NCBI GenBank assembly: GCA_017848795.1
Contig: JAFIHG010000030.1
Location: forward strand, 41,203 to 105,202
Direction: 5' to 3'
Length of the DNA stretch: 64,000 bases
Source of the DNA: Candidatus Nanopelagicales bacterium
GTDB lineage: Bacteria > Actinomycetota > Actinomycetes > S36-B12 > CAIYMF01
In this document: positions 36,882 to 47,400 of the stretch, piece after piece
Numbering within the stretch: position 1 is the first letter of the stretch
Layout of the letters: the number at the start of each line of letters is the position of its first letter
Position numbers and translations under genes: made by a program
Notes under the pieces: model-generated
The model's input: only the letters and a program-made list of their open reading frames with translations
Databases searched by the model: none
What the model was told of the DNA's origin: nothing

Positions 36882-39800
36882 CTACCCGCCCTGAGCTGCC
36901 ACGACCAACGCGTGGCGGGGGCCTTGGCCGGGTGGTGGGTGGAGGGGGGTCTGGTAGGGCTCGCCCGTCTCAGCGGCCTTGGTCAGGGCGTCGTAGCGGT
37001 CGAGGACGAGGCGCTTGGTGCGGAACTCGCCGTGGTCGCGTTCCTCGTACTTGCGGACCACGAAGAACGAGTCGAGGACGTGCTCGACCTCGTCGCGCGC
37101 CAGGCCGTAGACGTGGAACATCGCGGCGTCGAGCTCGGCGCGGATCGCCTCCCGCCGCTCAGGGATCCAGCGAAACGGCGGCCCGTCTTCGCCAAGGTCG
37201 CGAGCGAACGGCGCGATCCGGTACGAGGTGTAGACGAGCTCGAGCACCCGGGGGCGTAGCCATTCGGCAAGCGGTTCCCGAAGCCATGGCGGAACCTGGT
37301 ACATGGACTCAGGCGTCGGGCATGCCAACTGCTCCACGATGTATGCGCTCAGAGTGGTACCGCTCAGCTTCTGCCTTATGAGGTAGTCGGCAACGAGGCT
37401 CGACCAGGCAGTCTGAAGCAGGTGTCCCGAACCCGCCTTGGGCATGGCTAGCCATGCGTTGTCTCCTACGGCAGTACGCGGAAGGACGAACGGCACAAGG
37501 GTGCGCATGTCGGAGGAGCGGGTGAGGCGACGGAATCCGAGGAGCCAGCCGCGGTCGGTGCGGCCGGCGAGCGCCTTGTCAACCTCGGACTGCTCGACCC
37601 AGTAGCGGGCCAGCGGCTCGCATTCGGGGTCGTCGTGCTGGGCGTCGGTCAGCCGCGGCAGTGCCCCGACGTTCAGTTGCGCCTGGGTCGCGCCTGCGTA
37701 GGTCGAGAACCGGTGGTCGTAGTGGTTGAGCAGCTTCGCCTCGTACAGCGGGAGCCAGGTGGTGGTGCCGTCGCTCCATGCCCAGCCGTCGAACGTCGCA
37801 CCGAGGGCGCTCAGATCGTCGGCAGTGCGGAACAGCCCGGAGTCGCTCGCCATGTTGAACAAACCTTGGCTGAACGTCAGGCGCCAAGGATTGCCGGCCG
37901 GATCATCCTCTCGGATGAGGATCGGGTGCCGCCGGTAGATGCCGAGGGTGATCTCAGCGTCGCGGCGGGACCGGAACAGCGGCAGCGTGCCGGTGTTGGG
38001 GTTGAGCAGTAGCACCTCCTCGGCGGCGAGCTCGAAGCGCCGGCCAGGCACATCGCCAAGGTGCCGCACGACGAACGCGAGCCGGGTGCGGTCCACCGGC
38101 TCGCCGCCCGTCATGCACGTCACCGCGAACCGGACTCGGTGGTCGACCTCCGCGAAGATCTTCGCCTCGTTCTCGAAGTCGTAGAAGGCAGCGAGGCGTT
38201 CGGTCCGGAGCGTGTCGGCGAAGAAGTCGGCGGTCGTCGCGTCGGTCGCGAGTCCGGTGGGGGTGATGATGCCCATCCGGCCGTCGTAGGCGATGACGGT
38301 GCGGAAGTGCTCAGCGAAGATGCTGTAGGTGTTGATCTTCCCGCGCGCGGTCAGCGGGTAACGACCCGAGGCGCGGACGAAGAGGTTCTCCGCCTGGCCA
38401 CGACGACTCTCGGCACGGAACTCCCGGAACAGCTCGGGATCGTCATTCTCAAGCGCCGCGATCAGCTTCTTGCGAGCGGCCGCGTTCGGGGCATCAGCGA
38501 TCGCGGGGTCGCGAGAAGCGAAGAACTCCTTCTCCGACATCTGCACCGTTTCCCAGGGCGGATTGCCGAGGACGCAGGAGAAGCCGCCCGTCCAGCCGGT
38601 GTCGGCGTTCTCGGGTAGCGCGCCGGCGGGGACGTCGAAGACGTCGGGGAACTCCAGGTGCCAGTGGAAGAACCGGTACTCGGTCGTGAGCCGGACCACC
38701 TCGGCCTGTTCTGCGGTCGCGATCACGTCCGGCCCGCCGACCGTGGACGCTCCGACCACCACGGGCAGCGGTCCCAAGCTGAGCCGCTCCAACGTCTCCT
38801 GGGTGAGGGCCGGCGCACCGGGCTGCTTGACCTGCACGAAGGCGGCGCACCAAGCATCCGCGACCAGCCGGGAGCGGCGCGCCTCCGGGGAGGCGGCGAG
38901 CTCACGCAACCGCGCGGCGGCCAGGTGCAGGTCGGCGAGCGACTCGGCGCGGCGGGACTGCTCGGCGAGCTCCGCGTACTGCGTGCGCAAGTGCGAGTTC
39001 GACACCTCCAGGACCGGGGCGTCGAACAGGTCCCCTTGGGCGGCCTGGTCGCGTTCGGCCTTGTTGCGTCTGCGCAGCGCGGTCGCGTACTTCTTGTCGT
39101 CGCCCTCGATCGGGGCGAACGCGGCATCGGGGATGCCGGCAGCGAGCAGCGCCGGCGTCGTGCCGAGCAGGGCGTTGCCGACCTTGATGTGGGCGTCGAG
39201 GAACGACAGCGGCCGGCCGGGCGTGAGGGACTCCAGCCACAGGCTGACCTTGGCGAGATCCGCGGCCATGGGGTTGATGTCGACGCCGTAGATGCAGCGG
39301 GTCACCACGTCGTGCATCGCGTCGCTGATCGCCGTTGGGGTCGGGTCGACCTCCTGCGTGCGGACCGCGGCGAGCCGGGTGGCGATGCGGCGGGCGGCGG
39401 CGACCAGGAAGTGCCCAGAGCCGCAGGCCGGGTCGCAGACCGTCAGTGACAGCAGCGCGTTCTCGGGGTCGGGCGTCTTCTGCGCGTCGTCGAGCAGCGG
39501 GTCGAGGGCCTCGTCGAGGACCAGGTCGATCAGGGCGCTCGGGGTGTAGTACGAGCCGGACGACTTGCGCTCGTTGCCGGCGAGCGTGTCGAGGGTGAAG
39601 GTGCGCATCACCTGGTCGTGGCGCGGCACCAGCTCGAGCAGGCTCTCGTAGATGCTGCCGAGCTCCTCGGCGCCCAGGTTGCGGTAGTCGACCCGGCGCT
39701 TGGGCTGGCCGGGCGGCTGCACGACGGTGAGGGCGCGTACGGCGGCGAGCAGCGCGTCGTTGGGCAGCTCCCAGTCCATGACCACATCGGCCGGGCCGTG

Positions 39801-40916
39801 GTCGAACAGCCCGCCGATGCCGGGCAGCGCGAGCTCGGGCCGGCCACCCTCGCGGCCGAGCGCGCCGATGACCAGGCGCAGCCCGTGCCAGAGGTCGCGG
39901 TGCCCGGTGCCGCGCCGGCTGGTCGCGAGGCGGCGCAACCTGTTGGTGGAGAAGAAGGTCTCGTACCGCTGGACCGCGTCGGGGTCGGCGCCGGGGGCGA
40001 GCAGCACGCGGCGGTCCTCGGCGACGAACAGGAACAGCAGCCGGTACGCGAGGCGCAGCAGCGCCCGGTGCAGGTCGTCCAGGCGCAGCTCACCGGCGGC
40101 GACCTTGGCGTTGGCGTCGGGGTTGGCGGTGAGGAACCCGGTGCCCAGGTGCTCGAGCGCCGTCTTCACGCCGTCGCGGAGCTGGCCGAGGGCACGGGTG
40201 CCGGACTCGACAGCGGCGGTGCGCCAGGTCTCCAGCCAGCAGTCGGCCGGCACCGTGCCGTCGGCCACCTCGACGCGGGACTCGTGCAGCAGCAGGAACA
40301 GCAGCACGAAGTCGGAGTAGACCTCGCCGTCGAACATCGCCTCGAGGTCGAACTCGACGTACGCCTGCCCGGTGAGCGCACTGGAGTCGCGCAGCAGCCG
40401 CAGCAGCCGGCCGTTGGACACGACCGCCCACAGGTAGTCGTCGGTGCGGTCGAGCAGCTCCTGCACCATCGCGTGCGGGGCCCGGCCGGCGGCGCCGCGC
40501 ACGCCGGGGGTGCGCCGGTCGAGGTCGACGCCCCAGCCGAGCAGGTGCATGGGGGTGGCCCCCCACAGGTGCGAGACGCCGAACGCAGTGCCGTCGACCG
40601 TGAGTCCGCCGGCGGGGGTGGTGGGGACGCGGCCGTAGCCGAGCTCGCGCAGCAGCACCAGCAGCCACTTCTCGCGGGTGACCCCGATCGCCGGGTCGCC
40701 CTCGGGCAGCGTCGCGACCGCGTCGCGGAACGCCGTCCAGACCCCGGTCAGGTATGCCCAGGCCCGGTTCGCCGCCTCCCGCGGCGTCTCCCCCGCGGCG
40801 AGGTGGTAGTCCGCGGGGCGCAGGCCGGGCAGGTCGGTCGCGGCGAGGACCCGCGCCAGCAGGTCGGGCGGCAGCAGCCCGCCGACGGTGCGGACGGTCG
40901 TGGGCTCGCCGGTCAT
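36882..40916 (-). CDS. Eco57I-class adenine methyltransferase, DrmMI/PglX-like size
   Basis: 1344 residues. The long N-terminal region (~1-440) is helical and unassigned. The methylase core follows: KSSGSYYTPSALIDLVLD (motif X region, ~451), TVCDPACGSGHFL (motif I, ~492-504), YGVDINPMAADLAKVSLWLE (~543) and the catalytic GNPPWET (motif IV, 784-790). The remaining ~500 residues would read the target. Such large N6-adenine methylases mark self-DNA in DISARM and BREX systems or are fused to nucleases in type IIG enzymes; no nuclease motif was evident to me. Start overlaps the SNF2 stop as ATGA. The 3' half looks less GC-rich than the 5' half. Confidence 0.88.
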   Translation of the reverse strand: MTGEPTTVRTVGGLLPPDLLARVLAATDLPGLRPADYHLAAGETPREAANRAWAYLTGVWTAFRDAVATLPEGDPAIGVTREKWLLVLLRELGYGRVPTTPAGGLTVDGTAFGVSHLWGATPMHLLGWGVDLDRRTPGVRGAAGRAPHAMVQELLDRTDDYLWAVVSNGRLLRLLRDSSALTGQAYVEFDLEAMFDGEVYSDFVLLFLLLHESRVEVADGTVPADCWLETWRTAAVESGTRALGQLRDGVKTALEHLGTGFLTANPDANAKVAAGELRLDDLHRALLRLAYRLLFLFVAEDRRVLLAPGADPDAVQRYETFFSTNRLRRLATSRRGTGHRDLWHGLRLVIGALGREGGRPELALPGIGGLFDHGPADVVMDWELPNDALLAAVRALTVVQPPGQPKRRVDYRNLGAEELGSIYESLLELVPRHDQVMRTFTLDTLAGNERKSSGSYYTPSALIDLVLDEALDPLLDDAQKTPDPENALLSLTVCDPACGSGHFLVAAARRIATRLAAVRTQEVDPTPTAISDAMHDVVTRCIYGVDINPMAADLAKVSLWLESLTPGRPLSFLDAHIKVGNALLGTTPALLAAGIPDAAFAPIEGDDKKYATALRRRNKAERDQAAQGDLFDAPVLEVSNSHLRTQYAELAEQSRRAESLADLHLAAARLRELAASPEARRSRLVADAWCAAFVQVKQPGAPALTQETLERLSLGPLPVVVGASTVGGPDVIATAEQAEVVRLTTEYRFFHWHLEFPDVFDVPAGALPENADTGWTGGFSCVLGNPPWETVQMSEKEFFASRDPAIADAPNAAARKKLIAALENDDPELFREFRAESRRGQAENLFVRASGRYPLTARGKINTYSIFAEHFRTVIAYDGRMGIITPTGLATDATTADFFADTLRTERLAAFYDFENEAKIFAEVDHRVRFAVTCMTGGEPVDRTRLAFVVRHLGDVPGRRFELAAEEVLLLNPNTGTLPLFRSRRDAEITLGIYRRHPILIREDDPAGNPWRLTFSQGLFNMASDSGLFRTADDLSALGATFDGWAWSDGTTTWLPLYEAKLLNHYDHRFSTYAGATQAQLNVGALPRLTDAQHDDPECEPLARYWVEQSEVDKALAGRTDRGWLLGFRRLTRSSDMRTLVPFVLPRTAVGDNAWLAMPKAGSGHLLQTAWSSLVADYLIRQKLSGTTLSAYIVEQLACPTPESMYQVPPWLREPLAEWLRPRVLELVYTSYRIAPFARDLGEDGPPFRWIPERREAIRAELDAAMFHVYGLARDEVEHVLDSFFVVRKYEERDHGEFRTKRLVLDRYDALTKAAETGEPYQTPLHPPPGQGPRHALVVAAQGG

Positions 40917-43783
40917 GGCGCACCTGCCGCGACGGCCGGCAGGTAGACGTAGACGCCGAGCACGTCGACGGGGTGCTGCGCCGTGACCTTCAGCCCGCGG
41001 CGGGCCGCGCCGGCGCCGGCGCGTACCCGGCGGTGGCTGTCGAGCAGCGCGGCCGCGAGCTCGTCGGCACGGCGGTCCAGTTCCGGGGCGAGCAGCACCA
41101 GCCCGTCGAGGGTGCGGGCGGCGAGCTGGCCCGCCTGGTCGGCGGGCACGTTCGCGTCCGGGCGCGCCGCGAGCAGCGCCCGGGCCTGGTCGGGCTCCAG
41201 CCAGCGCGGGTCGCTCGCCGGGCCCTGGAACGCCAGCAGCTGGGCGTCCTCGGCGACGAGCTGGCGCACCCCGTCGCGTGTGGGCAGGTCGAGGTGGAAG
41301 CGCATCCGGGTCAGCAGCAGCGTGGTACGCGCCGGGACGGCGGTCGTGCGGACGACACCGGCGCGGCGGGCCGGGCGGGCTTCGGGGTCGAGGGCGGGGT
41401 CGAGTGCCGCGTCGAGGACGTGGCGGGCGAGCGCGCTCACTGCCGGGTCGGTGCGGGCGAGGACCGCATCACCGCGGGGCACGGGCAATTCGTCATGGAA
41501 GCGCAGCGGTTCGGCGTGTCCGGGAGGCAGCGCGTCCCGCACGCCGACGGTGAGCGTTGCAGTGGTGGCGGTGAACCCGCCTGCTGCTGGCTGCACCGAG
41601 GCGCCGAGCGAGCGCAGCGCCTCCTCGGTGAACCAGCGCACGTCGGTGTGCGCGCCCACGTGCGCGCGGGCGGCGGCGACCTCGGCAGCGACCTCCTCGG
41701 GGTGGATGGCGCGCTGGGCGTACCGCTCCCGGGAGACTTTCTCCTTGGCCGCGGCCGATTCCCAGTCCCGGTGCAAGGTCTCGGTCTGCTCGGTCAGGCC
41801 CAGGTCGAGGCTGAGCTGGTCCGGGTCCTGGCCGCGCAGCAGCAGTCCTTCCATCAGCGCCTCGAGGACCGAGTCGGACTCGGCGGGCACCGGCACCGAG
41901 ACGCCGGTGGCGCGGGAGATCTGCTGGTGCTTGCGCAGCAGCACGTCGAGCACGATGCCGTCGATGCGGTTGTCGATGCCGTAGATCGTGACCGCGCGTA
42001 CGACGTCCGCGAGCTGGCCGAACCGGTCGACCCGGCCTTCGCGCTGTTCGTGGCGGGTCGGGTTCCAGGCGAGGTCGTAGTGCACCACGGCCTGGAACGC
42101 GTCCTGCAGGTTCACGCCCTCGGACAGGCAGTCGGTGGCGACCAGCACGTGCCGGGCGCCGGTGGCGGCGAGCTCGCGCACCCGCGCCTCCCGTTCGGCG
42201 GCGGGCAGCGAGCCGGTGACCGCGGCCACGGTGACCTTCGGCAGTGCCGCGGCGAGGTGCTCGGCGACGTACTCGGCGGTGTGGATGAAGCGCGCGAACA
42301 CGATCGGGTCGTAGCCGTCCGCGAGCAGGCTCTTGACCTGCGCGATGACGGTGGCGAGCTTGCGGTCCTGCTGCGGTCCTTCCAGCGCCTCGGCCCGCCG
42401 GGCGAGGGCGCGCAGCCGGCGGCGCTCGGCCGATCCTGGCGCTGCGGCGTCGTCGTCGCTGGAGTCCAGGTCCGCGCCGGGGGTGGCGTCGAGCGCCTCC
42501 AGGGCTTCGTCGTCGGCGGTGTCGAGCACGCCGGCGCGGCCGAGCGCGTCGGCCTCGTCGACGTCGGCGGCCTGCGCGGCGGCGGCCCGGGTGCGCAGGG
42601 TCGCGGCAGCGGCGCGGGGCGAGGAGGCGAGGGCCCGCAGCAGCGCGAGGGCGCTCCACCAGCGCACCCGCTGGCGCAGCGCGCCGCCGCGCTCGTCCTG
42701 CACCCGGCCGCGTGCGTACTCAAGGACGGCGTCGAACAGGTCGCGGTAGTCCGGGGTGAGCTGGTAGGGCGCTTCGCGGGTCTCCCGGTCGCGCGGGAAC
42801 CGGGTCTCCTCGGCGAGGTACTTGCGGATGTCGCTGCGCCGGCGTTGCACGAAGTGCCGGGCGAGGCGACCACGGCCGGCGTCGGTGTCCAGGTCCAGCT
42901 CGGCGAGGTCCGGGTCGAGCAGCCCGAGCAGGTTGCGGAAGCCCTCGTCCTTGCCGGAGTGCGGGGTGGCGGTCACCAGCAGCAGGTGCCGGGTGGGGTC
43001 GGCGGCGACCTGGCGCATCAGCTCGTAGCGCTGGTGGCGGGCGCGGCCGGTCGCGACGGTGCTGTCGTCGACTGCGGTGTGCGCCTCGTCGACGATGACC
43101 AGATCCGGGCAGTGGTTGAGGAACTCGTGGCGGCGCCGCGCGCTCTTGATGAAGTCGGTCGAGACGATGACGTACGGGTACTTGACGAACAGCGACTGGT
43201 CCATCATCAGGTCGCGTTCGAGCCGGCGCGCCGTCGAGGTCAGCACCAGCTCGGCGTCGATGCCGAACTTCTCGCGCAGCTCGTCCTGCCACTGCTCCGC
43301 CAGCGCCGGGCTGCACAGCACCGCGAGCCCGTGCGCCTCGCCCTGTGCGAGCAGCTCGGCCGCGATCAGACCGGCCTCGATCGTCTTGCCGATGCCGACG
43401 TCGTCGGCGATGAGCAGCCGGGTGGTCTGCTGGCGCAGCGCCATCAGCAGCGGCACGTACTGGTACGCCCGCGGCTCGACGGCGATGCCACCGAGCGAGC
43501 GGAACGGCCCGGCGCAGGAGCGGAACCCGATCTGCAGGGCGGTGCGCAGCAGGCCGGCGCTCGCCGCGTCGCCGAGATCGTCGGGGCGCGGCGGCGGGAA
43601 GCTCGCCGGCTCAACGGGTTCCAGCGCCGGGAACACTCCGGCCCGGTCGTCGTCGCCACCGCCGAGCGGACGCAGCACCAGAAAGCCCGGCTCCGACTCC
43701 GGCTCGACCACCCACTCGCGTCCCCGGGTGCGTACCAGGGCACCGGGCGCGTACGCCGTGCTCAATCGACCGTCCTCCCGCAT
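40913..43783 (-). CDS. SNF2/SWI2-type helicase, DrmD-like
   Basis: 956 residues. The N-terminal ~100 residues contain a small beta region; then the SNF2 motor: Q-region VEPRAYQYVPL, Walker A IADDVGIGKTIEAG (~125-138), Walker B VIVDEAHTAVDD (DEAH 232-235), motif III LLVTATPHSG. The second lobe shows VLVATDCLSEGVNLQDA and HEQREGRVDRFGQ (motifs V and VI). This layout matches the SNF2-like DrmD helicases of class 1 DISARM and similar phage-defence translocases. It is the first gene of an operon with the methylase and the TIR gene, divergent from a toxin-antitoxin pair 118 bp away. Confidence 0.88.
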   Translation of the reverse strand: MREDGRLSTAYAPGALVRTRGREWVVEPESEPGFLVLRPLGGGDDDRAGVFPALEPVEPASFPPPRPDDLGDAASAGLLRTALQIGFRSCAGPFRSLGGIAVEPRAYQYVPLLMALRQQTTRLLIADDVGIGKTIEAGLIAAELLAQGEAHGLAVLCSPALAEQWQDELREKFGIDAELVLTSTARRLERDLMMDQSLFVKYPYVIVSTDFIKSARRRHEFLNHCPDLVIVDEAHTAVDDSTVATGRARHQRYELMRQVAADPTRHLLLVTATPHSGKDEGFRNLLGLLDPDLAELDLDTDAGRGRLARHFVQRRRSDIRKYLAEETRFPRDRETREAPYQLTPDYRDLFDAVLEYARGRVQDERGGALRQRVRWWSALALLRALASSPRAAAATLRTRAAAAQAADVDEADALGRAGVLDTADDEALEALDATPGADLDSSDDDAAAPGSAERRRLRALARRAEALEGPQQDRKLATVIAQVKSLLADGYDPIVFARFIHTAEYVAEHLAAALPKVTVAAVTGSLPAAEREARVRELAATGARHVLVATDCLSEGVNLQDAFQAVVHYDLAWNPTRHEQREGRVDRFGQLADVVRAVTIYGIDNRIDGIVLDVLLRKHQQISRATGVSVPVPAESDSVLEALMEGLLLRGQDPDQLSLDLGLTEQTETLHRDWESAAAKEKVSRERYAQRAIHPEEVAAEVAAARAHVGAHTDVRWFTEEALRSLGASVQPAAGGFTATTATLTVGVRDALPPGHAEPLRFHDELPVPRGDAVLARTDPAVSALARHVLDAALDPALDPEARPARRAGVVRTTAVPARTTLLLTRMRFHLDLPTRDGVRQLVAEDAQLLAFQGPASDPRWLEPDQARALLAARPDANVPADQAGQLAARTLDGLVLLAPELDRRADELAAALLDSHRRVRAGAGAARRGLKVTAQHPVDVLGVYVYLPAVAAGAP

Positions 43784-43871
43784 GACACCGTCGTGCCTCG
43801 GTCAGTCAACCATCGGGTGGACCGGGCCTGGCCGCGAGGTGCCGAACGAGCGAACCGGCCCCGATCGGCCG

Positions 43872-43888
43872 GTATGCTTTCTTCATAC
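43872..43888. promoter_or_regulatory. Inverted repeat, likely operator of the RHH/ParE pair
   Basis: Arms GTATG (43872-43876) and CATAC (43884-43888) lie in an unusually AT-rich stretch directly before the GGAGG ribosome site of the antitoxin. TATGCT inside it could be a -10 box. Autorepression by the ribbon-helix-helix antitoxin is expected. The site is in the 118-bp gap shared with the divergent helicase operon, so it might also influence that operon. Confidence 0.5.
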
Positions 43889-43901
43889 TGGAGGTGGATC
43901 G

Positions 43902-44156
43902 ATGGTGGTACGCAAGGTGGCGGTGACCCTGCCCGAGGACCTCTACCAGCTCGTCGAGCGGGCTCGGGCCGTCGAGCACCGCAGTCGCTCGGAAGTGATC
44001 CAGGAGGCGCTGCGCACCCACTTCGGCGAGGCGATCTACGTGCCCTCCGACGAGGAGCGCCGCGAGCTGGTGGCGGCGCTCGACCAGCTGCAGGACGAAC
44101 CGAGCTCGTTGCAGGACTGGTCCGAGGTGCGGAGGCGGCTGCGGTCGCACCGATGA
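43902..44156 (+). CDS. Ribbon-helix-helix (CopG/ParD-like) antitoxin
   Basis: 84 residues, ATG at 43902 with GGAGG 7 bases upstream. VRKVAVTLPEDLYQLVERARAVEHRSRSEVIQEAL is a textbook ribbon-helix-helix DNA-binding domain; the C-terminal half (PSDEERRELVAALDQLQDE...) would bind the toxin. The stop overlaps the toxin start as ATGA. The pair sits on the + strand between two large minus-strand defence genes. Confidence 0.9.
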   Translation: MVVRKVAVTLPEDLYQLVERARAVEHRSRSEVIQEALRTHFGEAIYVPSDEERRELVAALDQLQDEPSSLQDWSEVRRRLRSHR

Positions 44157-44458
44157 GGATCCGGCTCACCGCATTCGCGGTGCAGGACCTCGAGGATGCG
44201 ACAACGTACTACGACGAGGCGGCCGGACTCGGAACCACATTCCTCGATCAGTTCGAGCTGGCGTTGCGCCGGCTGGAGCTGTTCCCGCGCAGCGCTCCTC
44301 CGGTGGCCGGGTTCCCCGAAGTCCGACGGGCGCGGGTCCGGCGCTTCCCGTTCGGCCTCTTCTACCGGGTCGAGCAGGAGCAGCTGATCGTCCTGCGGGT
44401 GCTCCACGCCCGCCGCGACGCCGCCTCGCAGCTCGACCAGCCCGACACGCGGACGTGA
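44153..44458 (+). CDS. ParE/RelE-superfamily toxin
   Basis: 101 residues. MRIRLTAFAVQDLEDATTYYDEAAGLG begins the usual helical hairpin, and the strands VRRFPFGLFYRVEQEQLIVLRVLHARRD end with the family's conserved basic segment. ParE members poison gyrase and RelE members cut mRNA; the sequence is closer to the ParE style. Start overlaps the antitoxin stop by 4 bp, and the stop lies 32 bp from the convergent helicase-nuclease gene. Confidence 0.88.
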   Translation: MRIRLTAFAVQDLEDATTYYDEAAGLGTTFLDQFELALRRLELFPRSAPPVAGFPEVRRARVRRFPFGLFYRVEQEQLIVLRVLHARRDAASQLDQPDTRT

Positions 44459-44490
44459 GCGCGCCCGATGGTCGCCGCGGCGCGCAACGA

Positions 44491-47400
44491 CTACGGGCGG
44501 CCGAACACCGACGCGTTGCCCGCCACCACCGCGTCCCAGTCCGCGTCGTGGCGGACCCGCACCACATGCCAGCCGGCATCGATCAGGCGCTCCTCGGCAG
44601 CGGCGTCGCGCTCCCGCTGCGCCGAACTGTCGTGGGGCGGCCCGTCGACGAACACCGCCGTCGGGCCGGTCGGCAGGTCGTACACGAAGTCCGGTCGCGC
44701 GCCGGCCTCGGCGACCAGGACCTGCGCTCGGTCGGGCAGCCGTAGTCCCTGCGCGTCCAGCCAGTCCAGGAAGCGGCGTTCGAGACTGCTCTCGGTGAAG
44801 GCCGCCATGATCCCGCGCTGCTCGCTGCGCGGTCGCCCGCCGGCGCCGGTCACGGTGGTCGCACCACCGAGCGACAGGAGCAGGTCACGGACCGCATGGC
44901 GGTTGATCGACGCGTGATCGATCTGGTTGCCGTACGCCAGCAGGCAGTCGTAACACGCCTTCTCGCAACGCTCCCGGGCTCCCGGCGCATGGTCGAGGTC
45001 CGCGCCGGTGTCCGGGTCGAAGTGCGCGATCGCCAACGCCTGCCGCGCCACCCGCGCCAGCGCGTCCGGCTCTTCCACGAGCCGCCGCAGCGCGCCCGCT
45101 CCCCCTTCCGCCGACTCCATGAGCAGGAACCGGCCACGCCGGTCCGGCTCGGGCAGCACCTCGGAGCCGAGCTCGGAGTCCTCGAGCTGGAACAGTGCCT
45201 CGGCGCCGCGCTCCAAGGCGTACCTGACCGTGATGGCGACGTCGTCGTCAGCGGGCTCGGCGAGGCGCACCACCGCGATGTTGCGGCGGTCGGTGACGTA
45301 CGGGATGACCTGCTTCTTTGTCGCGACGTCCTCGGCCGCGTCGAGGGAGTCCGCGTCGACGACGGCGTCGCTCGCCTGCTTCTCCGACAGCCACCGTCCG
45401 GTCTGCAGGTCGAGCCAGTAGCCGCGGGCATCGGGGTCCTTGCGGCGGCGGCGGCCCACGTTGGCGATCCGCAAGGTGGCGCTGTCGCCGTACTCCAGGT
45501 GCAGCAGCGGCCGGCCGGCGGCCTCGGCGGTGGCGACCACCCGACCCGGGCGCTCCCCGTGGTCGGCGAACCGGTAGGACACCTCGAGCTCGAAGCCGGA
45601 GCGGCGCCGCTCCTCCTCGTCGCTGGAGATCCGTTCGCGGCGCTTGGTGAACACCGTCTGCAGGCGCAGCAGGCCGTACGTCTTGGCACCCAGGCGCTCG
45701 CCGCAGCAGTCGCACACGTCGACCCCGACGCCGACCGGGTGGTGGTAGCCGCAGGCGTGGCAGCGGCGGGCCTCCTCGGTGTCCACGCTCGGGCCGGACT
45801 CGCCGCGCGGCAGTTGCACCCGGTCGACGACGTAGCGGGCGCCCTCGTGGTAGATCAGCGCGCCCGGACCGAACTCGCTGATGGCGAGGAAGCGGGGGCG
45901 CTGCAGGTAGTCGCCGCGGTCGTACTGGCGCCGCGTCCCGGGAATGAATGCGGCCAGCGGCAGTCGCGGGAACGAGTAGCCGGGCAGGAACCCCTCGGAG
46001 GCCAGGTAGCGGTAGGAGTAGAAGTCGGTCTGGCCGAGCTCGCTGTCCTCGTTGCGCAGCAGTTTGAGCTGGTTGCGGGCCTCGGCCTGGCGCCGTGCCG
46101 CTTGCTCCCGCTGCCCGCGCGTGGCCCGGGTATCCACCGCCAGCTTGCCCTGCTGGACGTACTCGGCGAGCGCGGCCCGGTAGAGGTCGCGCCAGCGCTC
46201 CAGCGCCCGGTCCAGTGCCTCCGGAGCGCGCCTGACCTGATCGGCGGTCCAGTCCTCGCCGTACCATGCGGCGCTCTCGCCGGCCTGGCGCCAGCTGTCC
46301 TGCAGCTGGCTCATGAGCCGGTCGGCCTGCATCTGGGCGCGGCGCTGGGCAGCAGGGTCGGTGAGGGACCGCCAGGTGTCGGGCAGTACGCGCAGGGTCG
46401 GCTCGTCGCCGTCGGCCTCGACGACGTCGGTGATCCGGGCCCGCATGGAGACGCCGGTCTCGGCGAGCCACACCGCCTGCACATGCGAGCGGACCAGGTC
46501 CTCGTTGGTCAGGTCCAGCCGCGGCGCCACCACGGAACCGGCGACCATCTCGCGCGAGTGCCGGAAGTAGTACGAGTCGTGGGCGTTGCCGGTGGCGCAG
46601 TAAGTGACGACCAGCGCCGGCTGACCGGAACGACCGGCGCGCCCGGAGCGCTGGGCGTAGTTCGCGGGCGTGGGTGGCACGTTGCGCATCCCCACCGCGT
46701 TCAGACTCGCGATGTCGACGCCGAGCTCCATTGTCGGTGAGCAGAAGAGCGCCGGCAGCGCGCCGTCACGGAAGTCGGTCTCCCGTTGCTGCCGTACCTC
46801 CGGTGGCACCTGGGCGGTGTGCTCGGCCGCGTGCAGGCCGGCTAGACCGGCAGCGATGTCGCGGTACAGGTCACGGAAGAACGGGTTGACCCGGGCGGTG
46901 GATTCGGCGTCGAGAGCTCGGCGCAGCGGGTCGTCGGACCCGGTCGTGCCGTCCCCGGCCAGCCACCGCAGCGCCGACGCCTTGAGCCGGTAGCCGGGCG
47001 GTCCGGCGTCGGGTTCCACCGCGACCGTGAGCAGCCCGCAGCTCTCCAGCAGCGCGAACAACGACGCGATCGCCGCCTGGGCGTCGTCACCGTCCGCCAG
47101 GTACCGGCCAAGGTTGCCGACCCGACGCAGGTACCGGCCGTACGCGGACCGCTCCGAGACGTTGAGATCACCCCGGTAGCCGCCCGGTTTGCCGCGCCGG
47201 GGGAAGGCCGTCCCGACCTCGACGAGCCGCTCCCCCTGGCCGATCGACCACAGACCCGTCAGGTGCTGGCGGGACTCGCGCTCGAGCCGCTCGAAGCCGG
47301 TCTGCGTCAGGCAATCGACGTCGACGGCGAGGACCCGGCGAAGCTCGTCCAGCAGGATGCGGGACAGCTCCTCGCGCAGCGGCGCGGCGACGGCCTGCCA

